62,000 nt of DNA, taken from positions 1-62,000 of the forward strand of contig JBBHKE010003420.1 of the NCBI GenBank assembly GCA_037447655.1, read 5' to 3'. This document shows, in pieces, positions 22,934 to 33,886 of the stretch (position 1 is the stretch's first letter; each line of letters starts with the position of its first letter). A program made the position numbers and the translations under genes. Under the pieces are notes generated by a model, which did not search any database, had not been told where the DNA came from, and saw nothing but the letters and a program-made list of their open reading frames with translations. This stretch comes from Zygnema cylindricum (taxonomy: Eukaryota > Streptophyta > Zygnematophyceae > Zygnematales > Zygnemataceae).

Positions 22934-23322
22934 TGTTGAAAAGAGGTAATTAATAGTTCAATTCTATATTTTTAGTTAGACTTCAAAGAAAGAGAGAGAG
23001 AGGATGAAAGGCACACCATGGCTACAACCTTATTTAAAGGTGCATATTGAAGTAGAGGATATTTTACCGGAATGTTGGCTAGGTCCGGATTTGAACCTGC
23101 GACCTACGCACTCTATATAGCTCGGTGCCTTAACCATCATTGCAAGGCCTTATTGTACAATGGCAGTACAATAAGTACATCAGCCAATGTACACCATAAT
23201 ACCGTATAGTCTTCGTATTGGAATACGGTGTAGTAATAGGTAGCTGAGAGTAGGTAGACTAGGACTTTGTAATTTTTGAGGCGCCTCTCTTAAGGTGACC
23301 TTATGTATAAATAGGCCGTCTT
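22934..23322 (+). mobile_element. Family D 3' LTR, deleted and truncated
   Basis: It starts TGTTGAAAAGAGG. It matches the 5' LTR but lacks about 290 bp after the tRNA-like segment (junction near 23,137), and its right end is cut at about 23,322 after the TATA region. The minus-strand B box GGTTCAAATCC (23,107-23,097) is a perfect match to the tRNA consensus. Confidence 0.75.
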
Positions 23323-23422
23323 TGTCTAGAGGAGTTAGAGGCAAACTACCTATGCTTCTTTTCTTGATTTTATTTTACATGTTCAAACCTAGAAAATACT
23401 AAAAAAAACCATTAATTTTTAC
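23323..23422 (-). mobile_element. LTR fragment, minus strand
   Basis: On the minus strand the first 100 bp of a family-A-like LTR are seen: TGTAAAAATTAATGG, then TAGTATTTTCTAGGT and GAGGCAAACT. The rest is absent. Confidence 0.6.
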
Positions 23423-24272
23423 ACACAGGGTTAGAATGTTGTAGGCAACAATGTCACCCGAAAACATGCAACATCACAAGTAGTTATCAAAGATAACGTG
23501 CGACGACATAGTTTGTAAACATTGAGAACTGTCACAAGCATTGTAGACGTATACAATCGTGATAAGTAACAATCTCGTTTTTAAGAATTGGGATTGTTGA
23601 AAACAATGTACGTAGAATCTTTGCTAAATTACAAAGTAAGCTCGTTGATTTAGAATTACATAGGGAGACCTTAAGTCGCAAAAAAGACATTAACATAAAT
23701 GCGGATACATTAGAAGTAGTTATCAAAGATCACGTGCGACAACGCAATTTTTAAATTGTAACTGGATTCACTACGCTTTAAAAATCCTATTTCTACAACC
23801 AATTTCAACCACCCATTCTATACATTGGAAAAATACACACTCATATTGAAATCACTCACATTAAGGATAAACTTTTATGGAGAAGTAGTTATTTTTTCCA
23901 CATAATATAAAGCTAGGTCTCTTGCCCTCTTGGCTCAACCCTTCTTTTAAAGTATATTTCCTCTACACTCCTCATTTAAGTATTTTCGAATCTTTTAACT
24001 ACTAAAATACTTAATAGTTGGTGAGAGATTTCTTATGCAAAATGGAGCTACTCCATTTTGGGTTTATTCGCTCATGACAAAGATTAGTCAGAATTTCCAC
24101 CATGCCTACTTTTCTTTTAGACTTCACTATTTATCAATCATCCCCTTGGTTCAGCCATGTCGGAGTCAACGCTTCGTTGAAAAAGTTTTACCTAGGCTAG
24201 TCATTGATCAGCTACGACTGAGACTGACCAATGCATAAACGTGTGAAATCTCTCACTAATTAGGTAACATTT
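23423..24272. other. Unassigned AT-rich spacer with a direct repeat
   Basis: No gene is recognised. AGTAGTTATCAAAGAT(A/C)ACGTGCGAC occurs twice, at about 23,478 and 23,716, about 240 bp apart. A 67-codon open frame at 24,035-24,238 shows no recognisable domain. The sequence could be the decayed edge of another element. Confidence 0.4.
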
Positions 24273-25269
24273 TGTTGAAAATACTAGATTTATAGGGTAT
24301 TTTCTAGGTCTAAATAGATCAATAAAATAGAAAAAGAAAAGGGCGGACAGCCTGCCTCCACCTCCTCTCTCTAGCCACCATACTTGTTGTAGTCACTGAA
24401 AGATAAAAAGGGTGGTTGAGCCATGGCTTGCTTAGCTCCATAGGAAGGACTAAAGAGTCACTCTCAACAAAATGTTGAGTGCGGCAGGACTGTAACCTCC
24501 GACGGGCAGAAGAAGGCGTAGCCGTCAGCTCTAACTGGTTTGTCGTAGAAGTTCGTTACAGTACATGGGGTGTGATATTTATTTAAACGTTGTTTAGAGG
24601 ATCTAGTTCGATTAACGAAATTACAGATAGAATGCACAAAGATTCTTCAAATATACGATATGACAAGTCACACACAAAACAAATAAATAGGACATTTGTT
24701 TCGACGGCTAAAACTGATAGCTGGTTTGGATCTGACAGTGCGTATAATCGCTGAGATCCCGAAATGGCCGCTTTAGGGGTTTTCGGGCGTGATGTAACTT
24801 GACGCCACGTTGTGAGATAACATTGAGAGGCAGGAATCCCATGGAGCATAAAGACGAGTGAGACGAAGACACGCATCCATCTAATAGCCTTGTCTACACA
24901 GGCCATACAGAAAGTACATCGGCCATAGTACCTTTTTGTACTCTATAGTGGTATGGTTGGTTTGTACGTCACCAGATATGGGCTGTGAGAGGGGTTTAGG
25001 ACATAGGGAATTTAGTAGGTAGGCACCTGTCTCTCTAAGAGAGTTTTATATAAACTTCGCATCTTTGCCGCCTTAAAACTTATTGGCAAGTTTGCCGTTT
25101 TCAGTGATTCTTTTTGTTAGGGACTCAAGGGAGTCTAGACTGCATAAGGTGCTGTCAGATTGTCAATTTGTCTGCTTGGGCATTAGTAGTTCTGGCTATA
25201 AGTGGGTTAGTTAAAAACTACTTAGAGGCTTCTTGAATTCTGTAGTCCAATGGAGGACACATAATTGCA
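24273..25269 (+). mobile_element. Family B 5' LTR (plus-strand element)
   Basis: It starts TGTTGAAAATACTAG and ends ACATAATTGCA (997 bp). It is the same family as 6,873-7,874 and 18,081-19,088 but in opposite orientation. A TATA-like TATATAAAC lies near 25,048. The antisense tRNA-like segment is at about 24,480-24,550. Confidence 0.85.
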
Positions 25270-26400
25270 AGTTCTGGGCCCACCCTCTAGGGTGCCTATC
25301 TTCAATCAATCTGGGTTTATCTATTAAGAAGCCATGTTGATTGGGATTTGTTCGAAAAACGATACTTGAATATTGTCTATGGACAAGTGAAACGTCCATT
25401 TGACGGAACTCCACCAGGGTTTGGTGGAATAAGGTTTTTCTGTAGCAGCATGTGCTACAGCAGAGGAGGCAAATGATCGGGACAACAGTGTGCCTGAAAA
25501 AGGGAAAGAGAAGGAGACGCCTCTTATTCCTATTGCCCTTATTACTAAGGCACCGAGAGCAGCGGCCGTAAAGACTGGGGAGAACGATACCCAAACGTGG
25601 GAAGACTTCAGCATGGCTGCCAAAAACTTAATTCTAAGACACCTCACTCAGGCTTTCACAACCCCACACCTTCACATTTATAAGGCCAAGGAGTTGTGGG
25701 TGAGTTTGGTGGAGATCTATAGAGCTATTACTATTCACGAGCTTTAGTTAGCTAAACAAAAGTTAGGAAATTATACTTACATAGGGGGAAAGATGTTACA
25801 CTACAGTTATGATCTCTTTTGTTTATATATGGAGATGGAGAGTAATGGATAGACAGGTACAATGAAGATGAAAGTTAACACTCTCATCATGAAGTTACCT
25901 GACGAGTATAAAAACATTATCTACTGATTACAGGAAATGACTGAAAGTTCCTGGAATTGGAACACAGTGGTCTAGATGATACTTGTGCACGAAAACACAA
26001 ATGAAATTAGGAGAGGGGGAAAGAGCCTCCAAGCTCTAGCAGCAAGAGCAAACCGGTGGAGGAAGGATCCGAAAAAATTGTACAAAGGAGAGAGAGATCA
26101 GTCTAGAGGACTGAGGCCCCCAAAGGGTCTTTGTCATTTTTGCAAAAAGTCGGGACACTTCATAGCCGATTGTGTCAAGCTGTCAGAGCGGAGGCTCCAA
26201 GAAAACCTTGTAGGGGGTTATTCCAGAGCGAAGAAGAAGGCACTTGTAATCACAAAAGGAGGAGAGACGAGACCCAGTCCTCTGGGAGGAGGAGGGGGGG
26301 AGCTTCTTCAAGAGAGTGTGGAGGAGAGGAGATTCCTCAGAAATAGAAGTGTGCTCTCGAACAATTCGGGAAGCTCCACAAGAAGGATGGATAATCGACT
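25270..26400 (+). pseudogene. Family B gag
   Basis: AGTTCTGGGCCCACC (25,270-25,284) is a mutated primer-binding site. Gag blocks follow: KGKEKETPLIPIALITK, MAAKNLILRHLTQAF and LWVSLVEIYRA (25,490-25,740), NTNEIRRGGKSLQALA (25,990) and the CCHC knuckle C-HF-C-KKSG-H-FIAD-C (about 26,130-26,175). Stops at 25,746 and elsewhere break the frame. Confidence 0.8.
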
Positions 26401-27191
26401 CAGGCGTATCCATATTTATGTGTCGTGATAAGCACACTTTACTAAGCTAAGAAAGATCCCTACTGTGGAGATAGAGTATGGGGATGGGAGAGTTGTTACT
26501 ACGGATCTAGTGGGGTCGTTAGATCTGAAAGTCTAAGTGGAGGGTAAGACATTTATACTCACCTTCTCAAATGTACTCTACATTCCTCAGTTAAGTAAAA
26601 ATCTTTCCTCTACGTCTGTGTTAGATGAGAAGGAGTTTGATACCTTCACTAGAATGGGAGTCGTTACAGCTAAGTACGGGGAAAAAGTCTACTTCAAGGC
26701 AGATAAGGGTAGCCAAGGAATGTTTAGGCTTAACGGGAGTCATGAAAATAAGAATGCTTACTATGTTGGTGTTCCAAAGTTGGTGATTTGAAAAAAGCGG
26801 TTAAGGCATGTGCATTTTGATATGCTGAGGGAAATGAAGAAGCTTGGTGTGGTAGAAGGCATTCATTTTGGGGATAATGAAATGAAGGATGATTATAGTG
26901 GCTGTGCATAAGGTAAGGCTTACAGACTTCTCTTTCACAAACACGCCACATATAGGGTTGAGAAAGTACTAGATTTGGTCCACACAGATATATCATGACC
27001 CGCAAAAGTACCTTCGGTTGGAGGGAAGAGGTTTAGGTTGATAATAACCGATGACTCATCTTGATACCCAGAAGTCTACTTTTTGAAAACAAAGTCTGAA
27101 ACACCAACTTTCTTCAAAGAATATAAAGCATGGAGTGAGAAGTTGCATGGAACCTCCATTAAGAGAATAAGGAGTGATAACGGGGAGAATA
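26401..27191 (+). pseudogene. Family B protease and integrase start, truncated
   Basis: The protease site is damaged (DSGVSIFMC). VEIEYGDGRVVTTDLVGSLDLKV, TFSNVLYIPQLSKNLSST and TRMGVVTAKYGEKVYFKADKGS follow. Integrase begins near 26,790 with a decayed zinc finger and reaches RIRSDNGENM (27,185), where a family C LTR starts. The catalytic domain is therefore cut at its second aspartate. Confidence 0.8.
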
Positions 27192-28031
27192 TGTTGTTTT
27201 GGAAAGCTTTAGTCCTCTCTATGCCTCGAGTGTGAGGGAGAGAGAGTTTCACGAATTAGCATATGTTTGGTTGTAAGTTCGTTTCTTTACACACCAGAAT
27301 TGATGTTCCACTAGATCGGTAGGGAGTACACCTTTGTATACACTCCCGAGACACAAGTCACTACAAGAAAGAGGACACTCCATAATATCCGATTGTTTGT
27401 GCATATATACATTTGAGGACAAAATGGCACATGGAGATTTGTCTACGGTGCCGAATGTGATATGTACGCGACTGAGGGAGACCGCCGACAAATACTGGTC
27501 CGTGTGAGCCACATACACGACAAATGATATGGCATATAGAATCCTACTCCTTTGTAAATATCTAGTTAAGTAGATTTTTGTCTTTGTGTGGTTAGTTGAT
27601 TAGTAAAGGAATCTTTTTGTATGACGTACCTTGTTCGGTTCGAGCCGCAGGTATTTATTGTACGGCTGGTATGCCTCCTTACGTTCAGCAGCATAGGCTT
27701 CGGTGTATATTAGTAGGACTTAGATAACTTTGAAGGTATGAACATTTTGTAGTCAAAAACTGTACAGCCTGTTTTTGGCATTTTCATCTGTGGATATCTC
27801 AAAGATCTATTAGCAGAATTACTTGTAATTTTGTGTGTATGTTCATCTTGATATTATCTACATTGTGGTAGATTTTCAGAGCTATTGTGTCTCTGGTTTG
27901 AGTTTTATCAACTGTTGAAGTTGCTGTTTTTCAGACCTGTTTTTGTGAAAGTTTCTTGCTTGGTTTGGTTCCGAGATGACTACACCGGCATCCTCATCGT
28001 CTTCGGTTCCGGCTGTTGTCTCAGAACAACA
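27192..28031 (+). mobile_element. Family C LTR, 5' end of the hybrid element
   Basis: It begins TGTTGTTTTGGAAAGC and ends GAACAACA (840 bp), just before GGTCACGGGCCCGCC, which stands in the primer-binding position. The end of the LTR encodes the Gag N-terminus (ATG at 27,976). It is related to the LTR at 2,205-3,207. Confidence 0.75.
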
Positions 28032-28467
28032 GGTCACGGGCCCGCCTTCACGAATTCCGGTTTTTGATGGGAGAGAATATCTGTATTGGGCAGATCTTGT
28101 AAGGTCGTATTTTGTACAAGTAAAGCTTTTTGATGTTGTTAATGGATCTATGGTAGAAACTGATGTAACCTATGATCAAAAGAATGAGCAGGCTCTTCAT
28201 TTGATAAAATTAATGATATCTAAGGAGTTGCATATGACATACATTCAGGCTTCTAAAGCATCAGAGATTTGGGATGCTTTGAAAAAGACATATTCTAGGG
28301 CTAATGCACAACATGAGATTATAACTGCTGGGCAGATCTGGGAATATAAGTATACAGGCGGAAGCATGGTAGAATATTGCAATAAATTCAGACTTCTAGT
28401 TGCTGAAAATGCATGTTCAGGTGGTTCATTTCCTAAGTATCACCAAGCAATTGGATTTTTGCAATGA
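27976..28467 (+). pseudogene. Family C Gag N-terminal half fused to family A gag
   Basis: The 163-codon frame begins with a serine-rich start inside the LTR end, then QVTGPPSRIPVFDG over the primer-binding region, REYLYWADLV, ASEIWDALKKTYS and YKYTGGSMVEYCNKF. It is a Ty1/copia Gag (UBN2-like) of a type different from family A. At about 28,446-28,465 it runs into TTGGATTTTTGCAATGAG, which is family A gag (compare 12,886), in another frame, and stops at once. The segment is thus half of a hybrid gag. Confidence 0.8.
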
Positions 28468-29037
28468 GTTTGCTACACTCTTCATAGAGCTAGAGAGTGC
28501 AAAAAAAGATTATAGTGAAAAATAAAAGGTTAACTGTTTACTGATGAAGTTACCTTATGAGTTCGAGAACATAGTCAACCGTGTGCAGGACTTGCCTGAC
28601 TCAAGGTGGATATGGAACTCAGTGGTAGGGATGATTCTCGTTCGGGAGAGTACGATTGAGATCCGAAGGGGAGGAAAGAGTGGCCAAGCCTTGGCAACTG
28701 CGATTGATTGGAGAAACAAGGATTCTCGGAAATGTTGGAAACTATGAGCGGAGGGAGCAAAAAAATCAGACCGACGAGTTCAGACCAAAGGCTCCCAAAG
28801 GTTTATGTCATTTTTGTAAGAAACCTGGGCACTATATGGCAAAGTGCACTAAGCTAAGCGAGCTTCGATTAAAGGAGGGGCAGACTGGTGGTACCCCGAG
28901 AGGAAAGAAAAAAGCCCTTGTGACACAGGAACATGAGGCAAAATCCGAGGACGAGGACGATGAGCTCCTTTTAGATGAGGAGTTGGAGGCGAAAAACGAG
29001 GTCGAAATTCCATGAAGGCAAAAATGTGCTTACAGTG
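28468..29037 (+). pseudogene. Family A gag C-terminal half of the hybrid element
   Basis: The sequence matches 12,905-13,480 of the intact copy: ENIVNRVQDLPDSRWIWNS, VRESTIEIRRGGKSG, the CCHC knuckle C-HF-C-KKPG-H-YMAK-C (last x positions changed) and the acidic ESEDEDDELLLDEELE-like tract. Frameshifts near 28,740 and a TGA at 29,013 interrupt it. Confidence 0.85.
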
Positions 29038-29400
29038 GATTGAAAGGTGAAGTAGGCTGGATTGTAGATTCAGGTGTCTCAATGCACATGTGTAAGGATA
29101 TGTACCTGTTCACTAAGATAAAAAATATTCCCACCGTAGATATAGAGTACAAGGAGTGGAGGATACTCACCACTACTCTTGTAGGATCGGTAGATTTGAA
29201 AGTGTTAGTAGAAGGAAAGACATACATAGTAACATTCTTCGATGTATTGTTTATTCCGGAGCTGAACAAAAACCTCATCTCTACATCCGTATTAGATGAT
29301 AAGGGTTTTTTTACTAGCACTAGGGAAGGAGTCTTTACTGCTAGTTTTGAGGAGGATGTCTATTTCATTGCTGAGAAAGGTAGCCATGGGATGTTTAGGC
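29038..29400 (+). pseudogene. Copia protease of the hybrid element
   Basis: Sequence in the frame 29,040-29,513. The catalytic triplet reads DSGVS instead of DSGAS (near 29,070). The NLISTSVLDDKGFFTSTREG stretch is intact here, whereas the copy at 13,720 has a one-base deletion, so this copy shows the ancestral frame. Confidence 0.85.
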
Positions 29401-30420
29401 TGATTTTACGTAATGAAATGAAGAAACTTTATTATGATAGTGTTCATGATATAATGATGTGGCATAAGAGGCTTGGGCATGTGAATCTAGATAAGTTAAG
29501 AGAGATGAAATAGACGGGAGTGGTGGAAAGGATTAAGTTCAGTGAGAGTGATAATATAAGTGATTGTAGTGGATGTGCTCAAGGTAAAACACATAGATTA
29601 CCCTTTCCTAAAACAACCACCTATAAGGGAGAAAAAATTCTAGATCTAGTACACAGAGATATTTGGGGACCGGCTAAAGTGCCTTCACCGGGGGGCAAGA
29701 GATTTATGATGACTATCACTGATGATTGGTCTCGGTATTCTCGGGAGTATTTTTTGAAAAACAAGTCAAAAGATCAAGATTGTTTTAGACAATATAAAGC
29801 ATGGAGTGAAAAACTCCATGAAACTCCAATCAAGAGAGTAAGGAGTGACAATGGTGGGGAGTATACTTCTAAGAAATTTGAGGATTTTATGAGGGAAGAT
29901 GGAGTCCAACACCAAAAGACAGTTCTAGAAAATCTGGAACAGAATGGGGTAGCTTAAAGGTTTAATAGTACACTAAGTGATAGTGCTAGAAGTATGTTAT
30001 TAGATAAAAAGATAGGAAAAAGGTTTTGAGCAAAAGCAATGAACTGTGCTAATTACCTCAAAAATAGAGTTCTTACTTCGTTTATAAAAGACCAAACACC
30101 TTATGAGGGATGGAAAGGCCGAAAACCAGACATATCTCACTTAAAGGTTTTCGGTAGTCAAGTATTCAGTCTAGATACAGATTGGTCTAATTCGAAGCTA
30201 GATCCTAAAGGAAAACCGGGATACTTATTAGGATATGATGAGGATGTTAAAAGATATAAAGTTTATGATCTAAAAAGGGAAGATATAATCTTAGTAAAGC
30301 ATCTACTAGTTATGGATGAAGGAAAGTCTGTGGATCCTTTCAAGTATATAAAGTCAGTAAAAATCAGATTTGAGTCAAAAAATTCCGATGACTTTGAGTT
30401 CCTAACTATCCACGTTTAAG
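29401..30420 (+). pseudogene. Copia integrase of the hybrid element
   Basis: MMWHKRLGHVNLDKLREMK ends in a TAG (29,511). CSGCAQGKTHRLPF, LVHRDIWGPAKVPSPGGKR, RSDNGGEYTSKKFE and EQNGVA follow, then a stop (29,955). The first catalytic region reads HRDIWGP in place of HTDIWGP, with the aspartate kept. TPYEGWKGRKPDISHLKVFGSQ continues to 30,419. Confidence 0.88.
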
Positions 30421-31472
30421 AGAAGATGACATTCTTGCAGGTAAAAATCAGACCGAAAAGGACTCGGCTGTGGAAACTTCTGTAACAACTCTACCCGAAG
30501 CGGAAGACGTGGTGGAAATTGATTCGGAATCAAGGGATAGAGGAGAAGCCGAGATTGTTCGAAAGAATTCACGAGAACCATTTATTCCGGCCTCAGATTT
30601 TGAGGGAGGAAGGAGAAGTAGCAAAAGGTTTGCAAGAAAAAGAGGTTAACAACAAAGTAACAAAACTATCTCATCAAGATGAACCTCAGACTTATGGAGA
30701 GGCGATGACTTGTCCAGAAAGAAACCGATGGAAGACCACCATCAATGAGGAGATGGCCTCAATTATGGTAGCCGATACTTGGGAGCTGGTGGATTGTCCA
30801 CCTAATCGAAAACCAATCGGTTGTAAGTGGATTTTCAAATTAAAACTGAATCCAAATAACACAATCGAGCGCTACAAGGCCCGATTAGTGGCAAAGGGAT
30901 TCACACAAAAGGAGGGAATTGACTACGAGAAAACCATTTCCCCGGTGGTCAGATTTCCCTCCGTCCGCATACTTCTCAGCCTGGCAGCAGCGAAAGACAT
31001 GGAAGTGCACCAGATGGACATCAAGACAGCCTTTTTGCATTGAGAATTGGAAGAGGAGATCTTCATGCGACAACCCGAAGAGTTTGTGGAGGAAGGAGAG
31101 GAGAGTAAGGTATGCCGACTGATTAAATCTCTTTATGGTTTGAAACCGGCGCCTCGGCAGTGGAATAAGAAGTTTGATGAGTTTCTTACCGATCTGGGAT
31201 ATATTCGGATCAGGTCAGATCACTCAATCTATGTTTTTGAAGATGAGGAAGGTTTTATATTTATTGCAATTTATGTTGATGATTTGCTTGTTTTAAGTAA
31301 TTCAATGGAAAAAATTAATAAACTGAAAACCAATCTTAAGGGGAGATTTGAAATGAAGGATATGGGGGAAGCAAAATATGTTTTGGGAATTCAAGTAGAG
31401 AGAGACCGAAAAAGAAAAATTATAAGATTGACTCAAAAAGAAGCAATAGGGAACATGCTTGAAAAATTTTAA
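30421..31472 (+). pseudogene. Copia reverse transcriptase of the hybrid element
   Basis: The linker with IPASDFEGGRRSSK-like sequence is frameshifted near 30,630. [34 protein letters not shown] and QMDIKTAFLH precede a TGA at 31,041, then EEEIFMRQPEEF, LYGLKPAPRQWN and the active-site YVDDLLVLS (near 31,275). The frame ends at a TAA (31,470). Sequence is very close to 15,060-15,900 of the intact element. Confidence 0.9.
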
Positions 31473-32280
31473 ATGGAGAAAGCTAATAGTTCTACAACTT
31501 CAATAGAGTTGAAGAAGGGAAGTGAGGGGAGTGAGGAAGAAGGAGTCATAGTCTTAGACGAGGAATTATCTCCTGAAGAACATAAGTTCATGCAGACTAT
31601 TCCTTACAGGCAAGTAGTGGGAAGTCTAATCTATTTTATAAATTGTACCCGGCCGGATTTAGCTGCAGCTATAGGAGTGCTGAGTAGAAGTCTAAATGCT
31701 CCCACTAAGAGGGATTGGGAGGCACCTAAGAGAGTCTTTAGATATTTGATAGGAATTAGGGATCGATGGTTGCATTTGGGTGGGGAGAATACTGACATCA
31801 CTACTTGGAGTGATGCCAGTTATGGTGATGCTAGGATGAGGAGATGCACTTCTGGATATGTATTATATGTGGGTGATGGGGCTTGCTGTTGGAGTAGCAA
31901 ACAACAAAAAGTTATTGCTCAGTCCACCATGGAGGCTAAGTATATGGCCTCTTGCTCTGCTGTAAAAGAATTGATGTGGGTCAAGTCTTTGCTTGGTGAG
32001 CTTGGTCACCTTAAGAGTGGTGTGCAAAATTTTTTTTGTGATAATAAGGCAACAATCACTATTTCTGCCAATCCTAAACATCATTTTAAAGCCAAACACA
32101 TAGACATCAAACTCAGCTTTGTAAGAGAGAAAGTAGACAACAAAATTATCAGTTTAGAATACCGACCAGATAGTGAGATGGTAGCAGATATGATGACCAA
32201 ACCTGTGCCTTCCCCTAAGCTAATTTTCTGCAGGGAGAAGTGTATTCTGAAATTAAAGATTGACTAGAAAATAAGGGGAG
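31473..32280 (+). CDS. Copia RNase H and polypurine tract of the hybrid element
   Basis: This 264-codon open frame covers the RNase H end: PYRQVVGSLIYFINCTRPDL, WSDASYGDARMRRCTSGYVL, STMEAKYMASCSAVKELMWV, then DNKATITISANPKHHFKAKH and MVADMMTKPVPSPK to its proper stop at 32,267. It is intact through the position where the nested family A copy has a premature TAG. AAATAAGGGGAG precedes the LTR. The E of MEAEYM, part of the RNase H active site, is changed to K here. Confidence 0.88.
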
Positions 32281-33334
32281 TGTAGAAATTAAAGGTCCAT
32301 TTTAAGTATTTTCTAGGTCTAAATAGAAATATAGAAATAAGCCGAGGCAGTCTACCTCTAAATTCTCTATCCAACTCTCAAACTTGTCGCAATCATTGAG
32401 AAATTGGAGAGGGAGCTAGAGCCATGGCTACCTAGGCTATCCAAAGGTTTACTGGAAATATATATTAGTTTGGGGTTTATTTACTAAAAGGTATATGCCG
32501 GTCACAGGATTTGATCGTGGTACCAACCGGCGGACAGACAGCCGGTAGACGCTAGCCTTAGCCGTTAAGTTTAGAACTAGTGTTACGTACTATATGGTTT
32601 GATAATTAATTAAACATTACCAAATAGAATAATTCTTTTATCTATAACTTTTTATGGGATACATAGATCCAGTAATGTAAAAGTACGGATTACGGTACGG
32701 ATAAGAAACCAATACCGCGCATTTATTTCTCTAATGAAACGAATTCCGCACATGTATTTATTATAGCTACGATTAAATGTGAATTTAATCGGACGGCCGG
32801 AATTAACGCCGAGATCGCGGAAGAGGATTTCGGCGGTTTGTGGTCATCGCCACATCGGATGACACCTGGCGTAATGACATTGGATCGCGGCATCTCCGAG
32901 GATTAAGGGAGCGAATCCGAACATACCACGTGTCGACATTTAGGCCATGTTGTACAGTGTTCGTACAGAAAGTAGATCGGCAGCTGTACTTTTGTGTACG
33001 GAACTGTATTTTGATTTGCTCCGTACATCAGTAGATAGAGTCTGTGAGAGAGATAGGACTTAGAAAGATTAGGAGATAGGACCCTCTCTCCCAGAGAGCT
33101 ACTGTACAAAAGGTCAACTTTGACCCTCCATAACTTTTGCTTAGGGGAGCAAATTTAGAGATTCTTTTTGCTATTGACTCCGTGGAGTCTTGCCTTCACA
33201 GGGGTGAAGTTGGTCAGTGTTTTTGTCTGCGAGGGTGGCAGTTATTTTTGCTAAAACACAAAGGGGTCAAGGTTATCCTAGAGACTTCTTGGAAGTTGTC
33301 CACTCTGAGGACTTATGAAGGTCTCAGAGTTTCA
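32281..33334 (+). mobile_element. Family A 3' LTR of the hybrid element
   Basis: It starts TGTAGAAATTAAAGG and ends GAGTTTCA, 1,054 bp, clearly the same family as 11,314-12,362 but more diverged. The 5' LTR of this element (27,192) belongs to another family, and no matching target duplication flanks the whole. Confidence 0.85.
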
Positions 33335-33886
33335 CACGTAGCACCAGGTCATGCCATGTCCTTAAATAACCGAAGTGACCATTCCGGGACTTCGGCGATG
33401 ATTAGCGCTGTCGGATAAAGATTGGCTTTTGATATACGGCGTCGAAATAAATGTCTGATTCATTTGTTTCGTGCGGCGAAATTGATGCACGCACAAAATC
33501 AGAACATGTTTCTATGTTCACTCCCTCGTAGTTATGTTAATCGGACTAATGTTCATATTAATGTTTAAATAAATATTGTACCCCATGTACTATAACGAAC
33601 TTCTACGACTGACGGGTTAGTGCTGACGACTACGCCTTGCTCTGCCGGTCGGAGGTTCAATCTTGCCAAACTCAACCTTTTGTTACGAGTTACTTATGTC
33701 ACTCTTTAGTCATACCTGTGGAGCTAAGGCAGCCATGGCTCAACCACCCTCTCCTACCTTCAGTGACTACAACAAGTATGGGGGCTAGAGAGAGGAGGTG
33801 GAGGCAAGCCGTCTGCACTTTTCTTATCCTATTTTGCTGATCTATTTAGACCTAGAAAATACCGTATAAATCTATTATTTTCAACA
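33335..33886 (-). mobile_element. Family B LTR fragment (minus strand)
   Basis: On the minus strand this is the first 550 bp of a family B LTR, from TGTTGAAAAT at 33,886. It includes the plus-strand tRNA-like segment near 33,610-33,680. The rest of the LTR is missing at the junction with the family A LTR at 33,334. Confidence 0.75.
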
